Part shown: positions 45,003 through 57,661 of the stretch, in pieces
Numbering within the stretch: the first letter of the stretch is position 1
Layout of the letters: every line of letters starts with the position of its first letter
From: Astropecten irregularis
Lineage: Eukaryota; Echinodermata; Asteroidea; Paxillosida; Astropectinidae
Reading direction: 5' to 3'
Length of the DNA stretch: 64,000 bases
NCBI GenBank assembly: GCA_963971285.1
Contig: OZ020265.1
Span: 4,876,270 to 4,940,269, forward strand
The notes under the pieces: model-generated
Database searches by the model: none
Told to the model about the DNA's origin: nothing
The model's input: only the letters and a program-made list of their open reading frames with translations
Made by a program: the position numbers and the translations under genes

Positions 45003-46673
45003 ATGACTGATAGTTTCAAGGGTAACGTTGGAGTTTCCGGTGAGGCTGACTCACAGCCGGTCAAGGTTGAGAGGTCACTGGAGTTGCAGAATCAAATGCT
45101 CCAATGGGAAGTCCAACAGTTGAAAGCAGAACTTCAGCGGAATTCCTAAAGAGATAAAGTTGCGAGCACACCTGTGGAAAGGAGTCGTGCTCCGCGTGAG
45201 GTTGATTCGGAGATAGAGTTCAGGTTGCCAGATGAAACCTCAGGATATGCCTCATTAGAGGTGGTGGATGGGTGATGTGCGTGGAAGGGGTTTGGATAAA
45301 TCCGCAGAGGCACACGCTAGTGCTAGTACACCTCAGTATAGATCTGGGGTTAGGTCTACTAGTCGTGATTCGGGACTGAGTCCAATCACAAACCCATTTC
45401 TGGAGGTTGTTGACCGTGGTGAGCGTAAGTAGCATGCTGACCTTTGCGACAAGTCCGCCTGCGAGGTGTTTTTGATAACCTCACACAGAATTGCAATGAC
45501 GCTGGATTGGTTCCTTGGGCACTTAAGGGGGAACCGAGAGTGGTCGGCGAGGTTTACTGTTCGAGCACGGGAACTGGGAATTCTCGTCGTCCGAACATCG
45601 TACCCGACAGGTATGATGGTAAAGTTGTTTGGAATGAGTATTTCGGGCATTTTGAGTCGTGTCGTGTGGTAAATTGCTGGAGCGACCAGCAGGCTGGTCA
45701 GTATTTGTCGGCAAGCCTACAGGGGAGTGCATTGAGGTTGATTATCAATAGTGCACCGGCAGGTAAGGGGCACACTTACAGCGAACTTGTGCAGCTACTG
45801 GAACTGAGGTTTGGTCATTGCCGGCAGGCAGAGAATTTCCTGGTAGAACTGCGTCATCGTAGGCAGTGGCCGAAGGAGTCTCTTCGTGAGTTGGGTCAGG
45901 CTATTAGGGAATTGGCGGCAAAGGCCTACCCTGAGATACAGGAGGAGGCCAGGGATAGACTAGCCAAAAACCACTTTGTGCATGCAGTGCTGTGGAGAGT
46001 CAGGCAGTCCGGGAGTGCATTCACCGTGCCCGTTCAAAGGGGCTTGACGAAGCCGTCAGGGCAGCGGTAGAGACCGAGAACTTTGAGAAAGCCGAGGAGC
46101 AGAGAAGACAATATCGTAAGCCTACAGTTTGCCAGGGCCCTTGACCGTGCCATTGAGAAACGGGTTTGTTCCATGGTCGAATCTCTGTTTTCAGAGTGGT
46201 CGAAACAGAAGAGTTGTGGAAACACTAAGGGGGAGTTCCCTAACGGGAGATTGCCTAATCCTCCTAGAATGGAGAAAGGCGAACTCAGGTGTTTCAATTG
46301 TGGACAAACAGGTCATTTCCGGCGGGAATGCAAGGAGCCTAGGAGGAAACAATGCAGGCAGGGAAGCGATGGCAAGCCGACCAACGGGCCCGCGGGCAGG
46401 CTGGGAAGTTCACAGGGCCCACAAGGGGTGAAGGCGAAGTATGGCTTGTTTGTGAATGGGGTGATACGGAATAACGAGTGTCGGTTCCTCATAGACACGG
46501 GGTCGTCAGACAATGTTGTGAGCAGTACGGTTTATCAAAGTATTCCGAAGGAACAGAGGCCAATTTTGCAAACTAAGAGTTTGAAAATTGAGCAGGTAGA
46601 CGGCAGTCTGTTGGCAGCAATAGGTACTGACCGGGTGGAAGTACAGGTTGGAAAATCTGTAGCCACTGTGTAG
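45003..46673 (+). mobile_element. Retrotransposon gag and protease region (broken)
   Basis: ATG at 45,003 starts MTDSFKGNVGVSGEADSQ and a coiled-coil-like stretch (LELQNQMLQWEVQQLKAEL) that stops at 45,147. Gag core resumes in 45,444-46,070 (YDGKVVWNEYFGHFESC, ELVQLLELRFG, LRHRRQWPKESLRELGQ). After a frame change, 46,083-46,673 has the CCHC zinc knuckle CFNCGQTGHFRREC and an aspartic protease start, FLIDTGSSDNVVS. A TAG at 46,671 ends it. Gypsy-type, inactive. Confidence 0.85.
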
Positions 46674-46979
46674 GTGATTTTTGCTGACATGCCGTATTCA
46701 GGAATTCTGGGGATGAATTCCTTGTTGTCTATGGGTGCAAGTTTGGATCTGCAGACCCTGCAGCTGAAGTTGAATGGTGAACAAATACGATGCACAAAAT
46801 GGTGTTGGTGAGCCGTTCGTGGGGAAGGTGATTGTAACTGAGACGAAAGTGATTCCCTCCGGCCACGAGGCTGTGGTGCCAGGTGTGATTCGTAGGTTGT
46901 GTACGGTTGTTTCCGGCTTGTTGAACATGTAGAGGGTGGTAGCGTTTTGGCACAGCCAGGTTTAATTTTAGCGAGATCA

Positions 46980-47596
46980 TTGGTTGAGTGTGATCAAGAG
47001 GTGCTACGGTTGCGGGTGTTTAACCCCAACAGGGAGAGTTGTGCGGCAAGGTACCACCATAGGGATGGTTTCTCAGGTTGAGCAGTTATTGCACCGAAGG
47101 TGGGAGTCTGACGATGAGAAGTTAATTCGTTGGCAGATGGTGCTGCCAGAGGAGTATAGCAGGGGTGTGGTTCATGTGTTGCATGGTGGTAGTGCTGGTG
47201 GACATTTTGGGGTTGAGGAAAACACTGGCCAAAGTGAAGTTGCGATACTACTGGCCAGGAATGACTGCTGATGTGAGGTCACACCTTCGCTGTTGTGAAC
47301 TGTGTCAGAGGCGAAAGTCGCCGTCAAAAAGGAGAGTTACTCCTTTACAGCAGTACAGAGTGGGTGTCCCTGTTGAAAGAGTGGCTCTGGACATGCTGGG
47401 TCCACTGCCTCGGAGTGACAGTGGAATTATTTGGGTTCTAGTCGTGGGCGATTATTGCTCTAAGTGGATGGAGGCATTCCCACTTCCAGATACAAGTGCA
47501 GAAACGGTTGCTGCAAAGTTCGTCACTGTGGTTGTTTGCCGTTATGATGTCCCACAGCTTCGTTGGAAGGGGCCATTCTTAATTGTGAAGAAGTGA
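46980..47596 (+). mobile_element. Retrotransposon integrase with internal deletions
   Basis: The protease frame is followed within about 400 bases by the integrase zinc-binding domain (H-containing VVHVLHGGSAGGHFG, then CCELCQRRK) and core start (ALDMLGPLPRSDSG, GDYCSKWMEAFPLPDTSAET). RT and RNase H are missing. After VVCRYDVP the core jumps directly to a C-terminal piece (RWKGPFLIVKK), so the second Asp and the Glu of the catalytic triad are deleted. A non-autonomous, internally deleted copy; no 3' LTR found. Confidence 0.85.
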
Positions 47597-47599
47597 TTC

Positions 47600-47990
47600 G
47601 ATTTCACCCCATGTGCAAGCCAATGTTCACTAGCGTCAGGCGATTAGATAGAATCGCCTTTCAATTTAAACTATTCTATTAGAACAGCATTCAAATTCCC
47701 AACGGGTTTTGGAAGCGTGCGCATAGTCATTCGAATTCGTTTTTGGGCAGGCATTTATGCGACTTGTTCAGCAAATTTGGCGTTTTGTTAATCTGCAATG
47801 ATCAATGAACCTCAAAAATAAAAAAAAAGATAGAGAAAGGGTTCATTTCTTGTATGGGAATCACGCTTGTGTTGTCCCCTGACAACGATTGTTTGTCATT
47901 GAAACAATCAACGGAAAGAATAAGGCTTGCAGTCGATATACCAGAGAGTATCATTTGATGGATGATTGATGCATTCGAATGATTTATATT
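47600..47990. other. Spacer between LTR element and HINE array
   Basis: No gene recognised. Contains the insertion site of the HINE array (ATTTATATT then TAGCTG at 47,991). Confidence 0.3.
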
Positions 47991-47991
47991 T

Positions 47992-48890
47992 AGCTGTTCC
48001 GACATTTCGGATGTCGGAACAGGTTTTGTTTTTGTTCTGATTTTTAGCTGTTCCGACATTTCGGATGTCGGAACAGGTATTGATTTCGTTCGGATTTTTC
48101 ATTATTCCTTCGCTCTTTTTGCTCCCATAGCTTTGTGCACAAAGTTTGTTTATTGTTTATCTCTTCTTAGCTTCTTCTGATCAGCTGAAATGAGGTATCA
48201 TACGAAAGCTTATAAGCTAAGGATCATTTCGGAACGGAAGTGTTAACATTCTCAATTAATTAGTCACGTGACAGTCATTTGAATATTTAATTAGTTATTT
48301 TTGTTCGCAGCGTATCTCGAGAACGGCAGGAGATACGAAAATAATTCTTTTTGCAAAAGCTTAGTAACACCCTGTAGATGTGCATGCTGCCATAACATTT
48401 GTGACGTTACGTCATCATGACGTCACAACCGGAAGTTGAATTTTGACTCGAAATAACTCCAAAACGGATGGATTTGGGCATTTAAAACCTAACAGTCTAA
48501 AAGATAGAGACAGGCTAGGGCTTTTGGAAAATATAGGTGATGACGTCATACGGGTTACACAGCGCCCTCTACGGTTGATTAAATATATACAGTGATTACG
48601 TAATCCGAAAATAAACAACGGATTACCGCTAAATTTGGTAAGTGTCAAGCATTGGAACACTTCCTTATGTTCGTGAAGTTTGAATGTGATAACGTCATTC
48701 AACCGGAAGTTATGTGCTTTTAAAGGAAAAATTACGTCATTATTAAAATACTATTTACTCTGTAACGGCATATGCTACGAAAATAACTCTTTTTCCAAAA
48801 GCTTTTTAACATCCTTTATAGTTGTGCATGCTGCAATGAAAATGGCCGCGACGTCGATCATGACGTTATAAAACTGGCTGTTTTAAAGCC
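47992..48890 (+). mobile_element. HINE copy 1, 5' part
   Basis: Starts with two consecutive 5' hairpin blocks (47,992 and 48,045), then the leader (TTGTTTATTGTTTATCTCTT, GATCAGCTGAAATGAGGTAT) and two diverged monomers with GATGTGCATGCTGCC. Divergence grows toward 48,890, where foreign sequence begins. It presumably belonged with the 3' part at 51,060-52,434. Confidence 0.65.
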
Positions 48891-49397
48891 CGAGATCGAG
48901 GGCCCATAATGTATGAGCATGGCGCCATGGTATGTGTGTGTACAGCCACTGCATGTGGTGCATGCTCTTTACAGTTAATCCCCGAATGAGTTGGGACTGG
49001 TTTATCTTAAGGGAACACGCCGGCTTCAAAGATCCAAAAATGAACAATGCAGAGTATAGCACAATATTTCTATGATATTTAATGAAGGTTTTTTGTGAAA
49101 AAAATCAGAAATATGTCGTGTAATTAAGGTTACAACACAAAAACACTATAAGGGCAAATTAAGTCAGGTACGTATAAAGCCTTTCCAGCCTCAGCAAGTG
49201 TTAGGATGTCGCACACCAATATGGTTTTAGATGTACTGGTAGCTGTGACTTTGTTGCAGCTGCCGTATGAGAATTCCAGGAAGGCGATACATCACGTACG
49301 ATGGTTTTAGCCGTACACGATGGTAAAATCATCGGCAAAACTTTAACAATTACTGAATTAGGAAAATCTGTCTGTTGAAACCATGATTAGGCATTTT

Positions 49398-50490
49398 AGA
49401 ATGATTCACAAAATGTTTTTTGAGTTGACGAAATGTTTGCAACTTGACAAAATGTTTTTGGGTTGACGAAATGTTTGCGAGTTGACGTAATGTTTGCAAG
49501 TTGGCGCAATGTTCGCGAGTTGGCACAATGTTTTGCGAGTTGAGGCAATGTTTTCGAGTTGACGAAATGTTTGCACGTTGGCGCAATGTTTGCGAGTAGG
49601 CGGAATGTTTGCGAGTTGAGGCAATGTTTTCGAGTTGACGTAATATTTGCGAGTTGGCGCAGTAGAGTTGACGTATATGTTTGCGAGTTGAGGCAATTTT
49701 TTACAGTTTACGCAATGTTTGCGAGTTGAGGCAATGTTTTCGAGTTGACGTAATATTTGCGAGTTGGCGCAATGTTTTAGAGTTGACGTATATGTTTGCG
49801 AGTTGACGTAATGTTTCCGAGAGTTCAAAGTTTGCGAGTTGACGCAATGTTTTAGAGTTGCAAAATGTTTGCGAGTTGAGGCAATGTTTTCGAGTTGACG
49901 AAATGTTTGCGACTTGAAATGTTTTCGGGTTGACGTAATGTTTTCGAGTTGACGTAATGTTTGCACGTTGGCACAATGTTTGCGGGTTGGCGGAATGTTT
50001 TACAGTTGACGCAATGTTTGCAAGTTGAGGCAATGTTTTCGAGTTGACGTAATGTTTGCACGTTGGCACAATGTTTGCGGGTTGGCGGAATGTTTTACAG
50101 TTGACGCAATGTTTGCAAGTTGAGGCAATGTTTTCGAGTTGACGTAATGTTTGCGAGTTGGCGCAATGTTTTAGAGTTGACGCAGTGTTTGCGAGTTGAC
50201 GCAATGTTATCGAGTTGACGTAATGTTTGCGAGTTGACGTAATGTTTCCGAGAGTTCAAGCAAATTTTTTGAGTTGCCGCAATGTTTTTGATTTTACACA
50301 ATGTTTTCAAGATTATGTAATGTTTGCGAGTTGTCACAAAGTTTTTGAGTTGACACAATGTCTGCGAGTTTACGTAATGTTTGCGAGTTGACGTTATGTT
50401 TTCAAGTTTATGTAATGTTTGCAAGTTGATGCAATGTTTTCGAGTTGATGCAATGTTTTAGAGGTGACACAACGTTTTTGAGTTGACGAA
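49398..50490. repeat. 20-bp minisatellite, about 54 units
   Basis: Unit TTTGCGAGTTGACGCAATGT with variants (TTTTCGAG, GTTGGCG, GACGTAATG). Because the unit is not a multiple of three and lacks stops on the minus strand in any register, long minus-strand open frames (186, 167 and 109 codons) arise automatically, with LRQLENIASTRKH-type repeats. These are not evidence of a protein. Confidence 0.9.
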
Positions 50491-50775
50491 ATGGTAAAGT
50501 CACGGTAAAGGCAAGCATGGGCGCCAAAAAGTGCCAAAAATCGCCCAACGTGTGTGTACTGGGTCTCAGAAATGTACTGCTATGTATAAGAGGTAGGCCA
50601 GCAAGTACATGACCAGGCACTGTTGCCACGTTAACAATTAGGTACGTACAAGGGCATACAGATCAGACATGACGTACGTAGGATGTTGAAAGTACTGTAA
50701 GGTCTCCATTATTTTACGTGTGGAGGTTGTGTTATCAGGCTTATTTTCATTACCCCAGTTTTATCATGGAGGTAT

Positions 50776-51017
50776 GGGCCCTTTTCCAAACCTCGGCTCC
50801 GGCTCTGGATCCAGCTCCAGCTCCATTTCTTGAGTCAATTTTAAAATAACGGGTATCAAAATAGAGACTTTTGGCTGTGGTTCGGAAGTAGATTCTCTGG
50901 TTTGAAAGGGAAAACGGAGCTTCAGCTTCAATGAAAACCCACAACCTCTATTTTCAGCATATGGATGACGGAGCCAGAGCCGGAGCCGGAGCCGGAGCCG
51001 AGGTTTGGAAAAGGGCC
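50776..51017. mobile_element. GGCTCC-type MITE, best-preserved copy
   Basis: Inverted ends GGGCCCTTTTCCAAACCTCG and its complement CGAGGTTTGGAAAAGGGCC, extended inward by GGCTCCGGCTC repeats. Interior TTCAGCTTCAATGAAAACCC. 242 bp, non-coding. Confidence 0.82.
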
Positions 51018-51059
51018 TTGGTTTCATATACTTGTAAATTTTGAGAGCGAAAAGTGCTA

Positions 51060-52434
51060 CGAACTTGATTCTTTTATCTGTTATATCATGTAGTTGTGTA
51101 TGTTGCCACGAAAATGACTGTGACGTCATTACGATATGTCATTAATTGTACTCGAAATTTTGGTTTCCTCTTTAAAGATACGTGATTGGAAGATTTTTTT
51201 TCCACGGTTAATTCTTAAATGTCCGTGAATTACTTGAATAAAAATCATTTGTCGGAGAATGTGACATTGAGACTGAAGTCACTGATATAATTGCTACGTG
51301 AAACATTAACAACTGGAATACACCAAACAGCCCTAATTATACCTCAAAACAAAAGAATAATCTTCCGCTTTGTGTGAAGTCTCGTGACCATGGCTTGCGA
51401 TACGAAGGTACTTGTAGATCGTGGTCTTACGGCTCTGATCGGAGCACACCAATAGCGCCACCAAGCATTTTAACGTTATGAAAAAAGCTTTATTTTTTGT
51501 TTGCAGTATATCTCGAGAACGACAAATGCTATGGTAATGATTCTTTTTGCATGAGTTCTGTTAGATCCTGAAGATGTGGCATGCGGCAGTAAAAATAAAT
51601 GTGATGTCACCATGACGTCATAAAAAGCTGAATTTTATTCCATATCATTAAGAATGTCTGATTGTCAGGAAACTTGGTATGTGTGATGTCTGTGCTATAT
51701 ACTCCAATAATGTTTTAGTAATGATTTATAATTTAGAATTAAATGTTTTTTGGTAAATGTTTGAGAATTGTCGAGATATGCTGGTAAATTTTACATCATG
51801 TAGTTGTGCATGCTGCCAAGAAATTTACCGTGACGTCATCATGACGTCATCAAAAATGCTGATTTAATTATTAGCAGCATATTTCGAGAACGGAAAGTGC
51901 TACGGTAATGATTCTTTGTGTACAAGCTTTGTTTTATCATGTAGTTGTGCATGCTGCCCCAAAATTTAGTGACGTCATCATGAAGTCATAAAAAAGTAAT
52001 TTTTAATTCTTTAATATTTAAACACGTGACAGCTCATTTAAATTAGTCAATTTTGTTAGCAGCGTATCTCGAGAACGATGACGTCATTAAAAAGGGTAAA
52101 TTTTTTGTTAGCAGTATATCTCGAGAACGGTAAGTGATACGGTAATGGTTCTTTTTGTAAAAGCTTTGTTAGACTCTGTAGATTTGCATGCTGTTGTGAA
52201 ATTAACTGTGACTATATGACGTCATCAAAAGCATAGTTGATCTTTGCAGCATATCTTGAGAATGACAAAAGCTATGGCAATGATTCTTTTCGCAAAACCT
52301 TTTTTTATAACCTTTAGATATGCATGCTGCTTTAGAAATGACCGTGATGTCATCATGACGTCATCGGAGCTTATAAAGCTGATCAAATAAGTCGGAACAG
52401 CTCCGTGTTCGTCCACGAACACTTAAATGTCTAG
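51060..52434 (+). mobile_element. HINE copy 1, 3' part
   Basis: Six diverged monomers, the first at about 51,060-51,140, then the standard end: subterminal repeat, hairpin, CTAG at 52,431-52,434. Monomers here are more eroded than in later copies. Confidence 0.65.
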
Positions 52435-53239
52435 TTATTATTATTATTATACTTTATCATCCAATTTTGTTTATTGTTTATCTCTTCTTATCTTCTTCTG
52501 ATCAGCTTAGATGAGGTATCATATGAGAGCTTATAAGCTAAGGATCATACTGGCACTGAGTTGAAAAAAATTCTTAATTAATTAGCCACGTGACAGTCAT
52601 TTGAATATTTAATTAGTCACTTTTTTTAGCAGTATATCTCGAGAACGGAAAGCGCTACGGAAATGATTCTTTTTGCAAAAGCTATGTAATAGCATATAGA
52701 TGTGCATGCTGCCATGAAATTTACCGTGCCGTCATCATGACGTCATCAAAAAAGCTGATTTTTGGTTAGCAGTATATCTCAAGAACGGTAAGTGCTACGG
52801 TTATGATTCTTTTTCCAAAAGCTTAATAGTTATATCATGTAGTATTGCATGCTGCCACGACATTTACTGTGACGTCATTATGACGTCATCAAAAAGGCTG
52901 ATTTTTGGTTCACAGCATATCTCAAGAACGGTAAATGCTACGGAAATAATTCTTTTTGCAAAAGCTTAGTTATATCATGTAGTTGTGCATGCTGCTACAA
53001 AAATTTTCATGACGTCATCATGACGTCATCAGAAAGGCTGATTTTTGGTTCACAGCATATCTCGAGAACGACAAATGCTATGGTTATGATTCTTTTTGTA
53101 AAAGCTTTGTTATATCTTGTAGTTGAGCATGCCGCTACGAAAATGAATATGACGTCATTATGACGTCATCAGAGCTTATAAAGTTGATTAAATAAGTCGG
53201 AACAGCTCCGTGTTCGTCCACGAACACTTAAATGTCTAG
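52435..53239 (+). mobile_element. HINE copy 2
   Basis: 805 bp with four monomers. Starts directly with the TTATTA microsatellite; the 5' hairpin block is missing. Confidence 0.75.
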
Positions 53240-53820
53240 TTATTAGCTGTTCCGACATTTCGGATGTCGGAACAGGTTTTGTTTTTGTTCTGATTTTTAT
53301 TATTATTATTATTATTCTTTATCACCCAATTTTGTTTATTGTTTATCTCTTCTTATCTTGTTCTGATCAGCTTAGATGAGGTATCAAATGGAAGCTTATA
53401 AGCTAAGGATCATGCAGACACTGAGTTGTAAAAATTCTTCATTAATTAAGCACGTGACAGCTCATTTGCATATTTAATGAGTAAATTTTGTTTGAAGCAT
53501 ATCTCGAGAACGGCAAATGCTACGGAAATGATTCTTTTTGCAAAAGCTTTGCTACATCATGTAGTTGTGCATGCTATTAAGAAATTTACAGTGACGTCAT
53601 CATGACGTCATCGAAAGGCATAATTTATGTATGCAGCATATCTTGAGAATGACAAAAGCTATGGTAATGATTCTTTTCACAAAAGCTTTGTTAGAAACTT
53701 TAGATATGCATGCTGCTTTGTAAATGAACGTGACGTCATCATGACGTCATCGGAGCTTATAAAGCTGATCAAATAATTCGGAACAGCTCCGTGTTCGTCC
53801 ACGAACACTTAAATGTCTAG
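53240..53820 (+). mobile_element. HINE copy 3, short
   Basis: 581 bp, two monomers, with a full 5' hairpin block (AGCTGTTCCGACATTTCGG). The smallest complete copy, useful as a reference for terminal structure. Confidence 0.8.
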
Positions 53821-54879
53821 TTATTAGCTGTTCTGACATTTCCGATGTCGGAACAGGTTTTGTTTTTGTTCTGATTTTTATTATTATTATTATTATTATA
53901 CTTTATCACCCAAAGTTTGTTTATTCCTGATCTCTTACTTAGCTTCTTCTGATCAGCTTAGATGAGGTATCATATGAAAGCTTATAAGCTGAAGTTAATC
54001 CTAAGACTGAGTTTTTTTTAATTCTTAATTAATTAGGCACGTGACAGCTCATTTGCATATTTAATTAGTCAATTTTGTTAGCAGCGTGTCTCGAGAACCA
54101 CAAATGCTGTGAATATAATTCTTTTTCCATAAGCTTAGTTACATCATGTAGTTGTGCATGCTGCCAAGAAATTTACCGTGACGTCATCATGACGTCATCA
54201 AAAAATGCTGATTTTATTATTAGCAGCATATCTCAAGAACGGTAAGTGCTACAGTGATGATTCTTTTTGTAAAAGCTTTGCTACATCAAATAGTTATGCA
54301 TGCTGCCCCAAAATTTACAGTGACGTCATCATGAGTCATTAAAAAAGGTTACTTTTTATTCTTTATGAATTTAGCACGTGACAGCTCATTTAAATGTTTA
54401 ATTAGTCAATTTTGTTAGCAGCGTATCTCGAGAACGACTAAGGCTATGATTATGATTCTTTTTCCAAAAGCTTAGTTACATCATGTAGTTGTGCATGCTG
54501 CCAAGAAATTTACTGTGACGTCATCATGACGTCATCAAAAATGCTGATTTTATTATTAGCAGCATAACTCGAGAACGGTAAGTGCTACGGTAATGATTCT
54601 TTTTGTAAAAGCTTTGTTACATCATGTAGTTGTGCATGCTGCCCCGAAAATTACAGTGACGTCATGACTTCATCAACAAAGGTAATTTTTGGTTAGCAGT
54701 ATATCTCGAGAACGGTAAGTGATACGGTAATGGATCTTTTTGTAAAAGCTTTGTTAGACCCTGTTGATGGAAATGATTGGAAATGACAGTGACGTCATCA
54801 AGACGTCATTGGAGCTTATAAAGCTGATCAAATAAGTCGGAACAGCTCCTTGTTCGTCCACGAACACTTAAATGTCTAG
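53821..54879 (+). mobile_element. HINE copy 4
   Basis: 1,059 bp, about five monomers and a full 5' block. A second leader-like CACGTGACAGCTCATTTAAAT segment lies in the middle (54,373), so it may be a fusion of two units. Confidence 0.75.
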
Positions 54880-56054
54880 TTATTAGCTGTTCCGACATTC
54901 AGGATGTCGGAACAGGTTTTGTTTTTGTTCTGATTTTTATTATTATTAGCTGTTCCGACATTTCTGATGTCGGGACAGGTTTTGTTTTTGTTCTGATTTT
55001 TATTATTATTAGCTGTTCCGACATTTCCGATGTCGGAACAGGTTTTGTTTTTCTTCTGATTTTTATTAGCTGTTCCGACATTTCTGATGTCGGAACAGGT
55101 TTTGTTTTTGTTCTGATTTTTATTAGCTGTTCCGACATTTCTGATGTCGGAACAGGTTTTGTTTTTGTTCTGATTTTTATTATTATTAGCTGTTCCGACA
55201 TTTCTGATGTCGGAACAGGTTTTGTTTTTCTTCTGATTTTTATTATTATTATTATTATTATTATACTTTATCACCCAAAGTTTGTTTATTCCTGATCTCT
55301 TACTTAGCTTCTTCTGATCAGCTTAAATGAGGTATCATATGAAAGCTTATAAGCTGAAGTTAATCCTAAGACTGAGTTTGTTAAAATTCTTAATTAATTA
55401 TGCACGTGACAGCTCATTTGCATATTTAATAAGTCAATTTGGTTAGCAGCATATCTTGAGAACGACAAAGGCTATGAATATGATTCTTTTTGCAAAGGCT
55501 TAGTAGCATCATGTAGTTGTGCATGCTGCCAAGGAATTTACCGTCACGTCATCATGACGTCATCAAAAATGCTGATTTTATTATTAGCAGCATATCTCGA
55601 GAACGGTAAATGCTAAGGTAATGATTCTTTTTGTAAAAGCTTTGTTACACCATGTAGTTGTGCATGCAGCCCCGAAATTTATAGCGACGTCATCATGACG
55701 TCATCAAAAAGGGTAATTTTTGGTTTATAGCAATATATCTCGAGAACGGTGAGTGCTACGGTATTGGTTCGTTTTGTAAAAGCTTTGTTAGACCCTGTAG
55801 ATTTGCATGCTGTTGTGAAATTAACTGTGACGTCATTATGACGTCATCAAAAGGCATAATTTATGTTTGCAGCATATCTTGAGAATGACAAAAGCTGTGG
55901 TAATGATTCTTTTCACAAAAGCTTTGTTAGAAACTTTAGATGCATGCTGCTTTGTAAATGACCGTGACGTCATCATGACGTCATCGGAGCTTATAAAGCT
56001 GATCAAATAAGTCGGAACAGCTCCGTGTTCGTCCACGAACACTTAAATGTCTAG
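54880..56054 (+). mobile_element. HINE copy 5, with six 5' hairpin blocks
   Basis: 1,175 bp. The 5' block (hairpin, GGTTTTGTTTTTGTTCTGAT, TTATT) is repeated six times at 54,884, 54,949, 55,011, 55,068, 55,124 and 55,188, then the microsatellite, leader and four monomers. Confidence 0.82.
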
Positions 56055-56860
56055 TTATTATTATTATTATACTTTATCACCCAAAGTTTGTTTATTCCTG
56101 ATCTCTTACTTAGCTTCTTCTGATCAGCTTAAATGAGGTATTATATGAAAGCTTATAAGCTGAAGTTAATCCTAAGACTGAGTTTGTTAAAATTCTTAAT
56201 TAATTATGCACGTGACAGCTCATTTGCATATTTAATTAGTCAATTTTGTTAGCAGCGTATCTCGAGAACTACAAATGCTATGAAAATAATTCTTTTTGCA
56301 AAGGCTTAGTAGCATCATGTAGTTGTGCATGCTGCCAAGAAATTTACCGTGACGTCATCATGACGTCATCAAAAATGCTGATTTTATTATTAGGAGGATA
56401 TTTCAAGAACGGTAAGTGCTACGGTAATGATTCTTTTTATAAAAGCTTTGTTACATCATGTAGTTGTGCATGCTGCCCCGAAATTTACAGTGACGTCATC
56501 ATGACGTCATCAAAAAAGGTAACTTTTGGTTTATAGAAGTATATCTCGAGAACGGTAAGTGCTACGGTATTGGTTCTTTTTGTAAAAGCTTTGTTAGACC
56601 CTGTAGATTTGCACGCTGTTGTGAAATTAACTGTGACGTCATTATGACGTCATTAAAAGGCATAATTTATGTTTGCAGCATATCTTGAGAATGACAAAAG
56701 CTATGGTAATGATTCTTTTCACAAAAGCTTTTTTAGAAAGTTTAGATGCACGCTGCTTTGTGAATGACTGTGATGTCATCATGACGTCATCGGAGCTTAT
56801 AAAGCTGATCAAATAAGTCGGAACAGCTCCGTGTTCGTCCACGAACACTTAAATGTCTAG
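56055..56860 (+). mobile_element. HINE copy 6
   Basis: 806 bp, four monomers, no 5' hairpin block. Monomer order is the same as in copies 5 and 7. Confidence 0.75.
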
Positions 56861-57661
56861 TTATTATTATACTTTATCACCCCAAATTTTGTTTATTCCT
56901 AATCTTTTATAATGTTTGTCTGGTCAGCTTATATGAGGTATCATATGAAAGCTTATAAGCTGAAGTTAATCCTAAGACTGAGTTTGTTAATTTTTTTAAT
57001 TAATTAGGCACGTGACAGCTCATTTGCATATTTAATTAGTCAATTTTGTTAGCAGCATATCTTGAGAACGACAATGGCTATGAATATGATTCTTTTTGCA
57101 AAGGCTTAGTAGCATCATGTAGTTGTGCATGCTGCCAAGAAATTTACCGTGACGTCATCATGACGTCATCAAAAATGCTGATTTAATTTTTTGCAGCATA
57201 TCTCGAGAACGGTAAGTGCTACGATAATGATTCTTTTTGTAAAAGCTTTGTTACATCATGTAGTTTTGCATGCTGCCCCGAAATTTACAATGACGTCATC
57301 ATGACGTCATCAAAAAAGGAAATGTTTGGTTTATAGCAGTATATCTCGAGAACGGTAAGTGCTACGGTATTGGTTCTTTTTGTAAAAAGCTTGGTTAGAC
57401 CCTGTAGATTTGCATGCTGTTGTGAAATTAACTGTGACGTCATTATGACGTCATCAAAAGGCATAATTTATGTTTGCAGCATATCTTGAGAATGACAAAA
57501 CCTATGGTAATGATTCTTTTCACAAAAGCTTTGTTAGAAACTTTAGATGCAAGCTGCTTTGTAAATGACCGTGACGTCATCATGACGTCATCGGAGCTTA
57601 TAAAGCTGATCAAATAAGTCGGAACAGCTCCGTGTTCGTCCACGAACACTTAAATGTCTAG
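56861..57661 (+). mobile_element. HINE copy 7
   Basis: 801 bp, four monomers, no 5' hairpin block; very close to copy 6. Confidence 0.75.

Noticed and set aside
49406..50424. Long minus-strand open frames with repeated LRQLENIASTRKH-like peptides, as a possible repeat protein
   Set aside because: The 20-bp tandem unit has no stop in any minus-strand register, so long frames are automatic; no start context, splice sites or domain support.
54876..55274. Minus-strand frame with repeated NKTCSDIRNVGTAN
   Set aside because: It is the translation of the six-fold 5' hairpin block, not a conserved protein.
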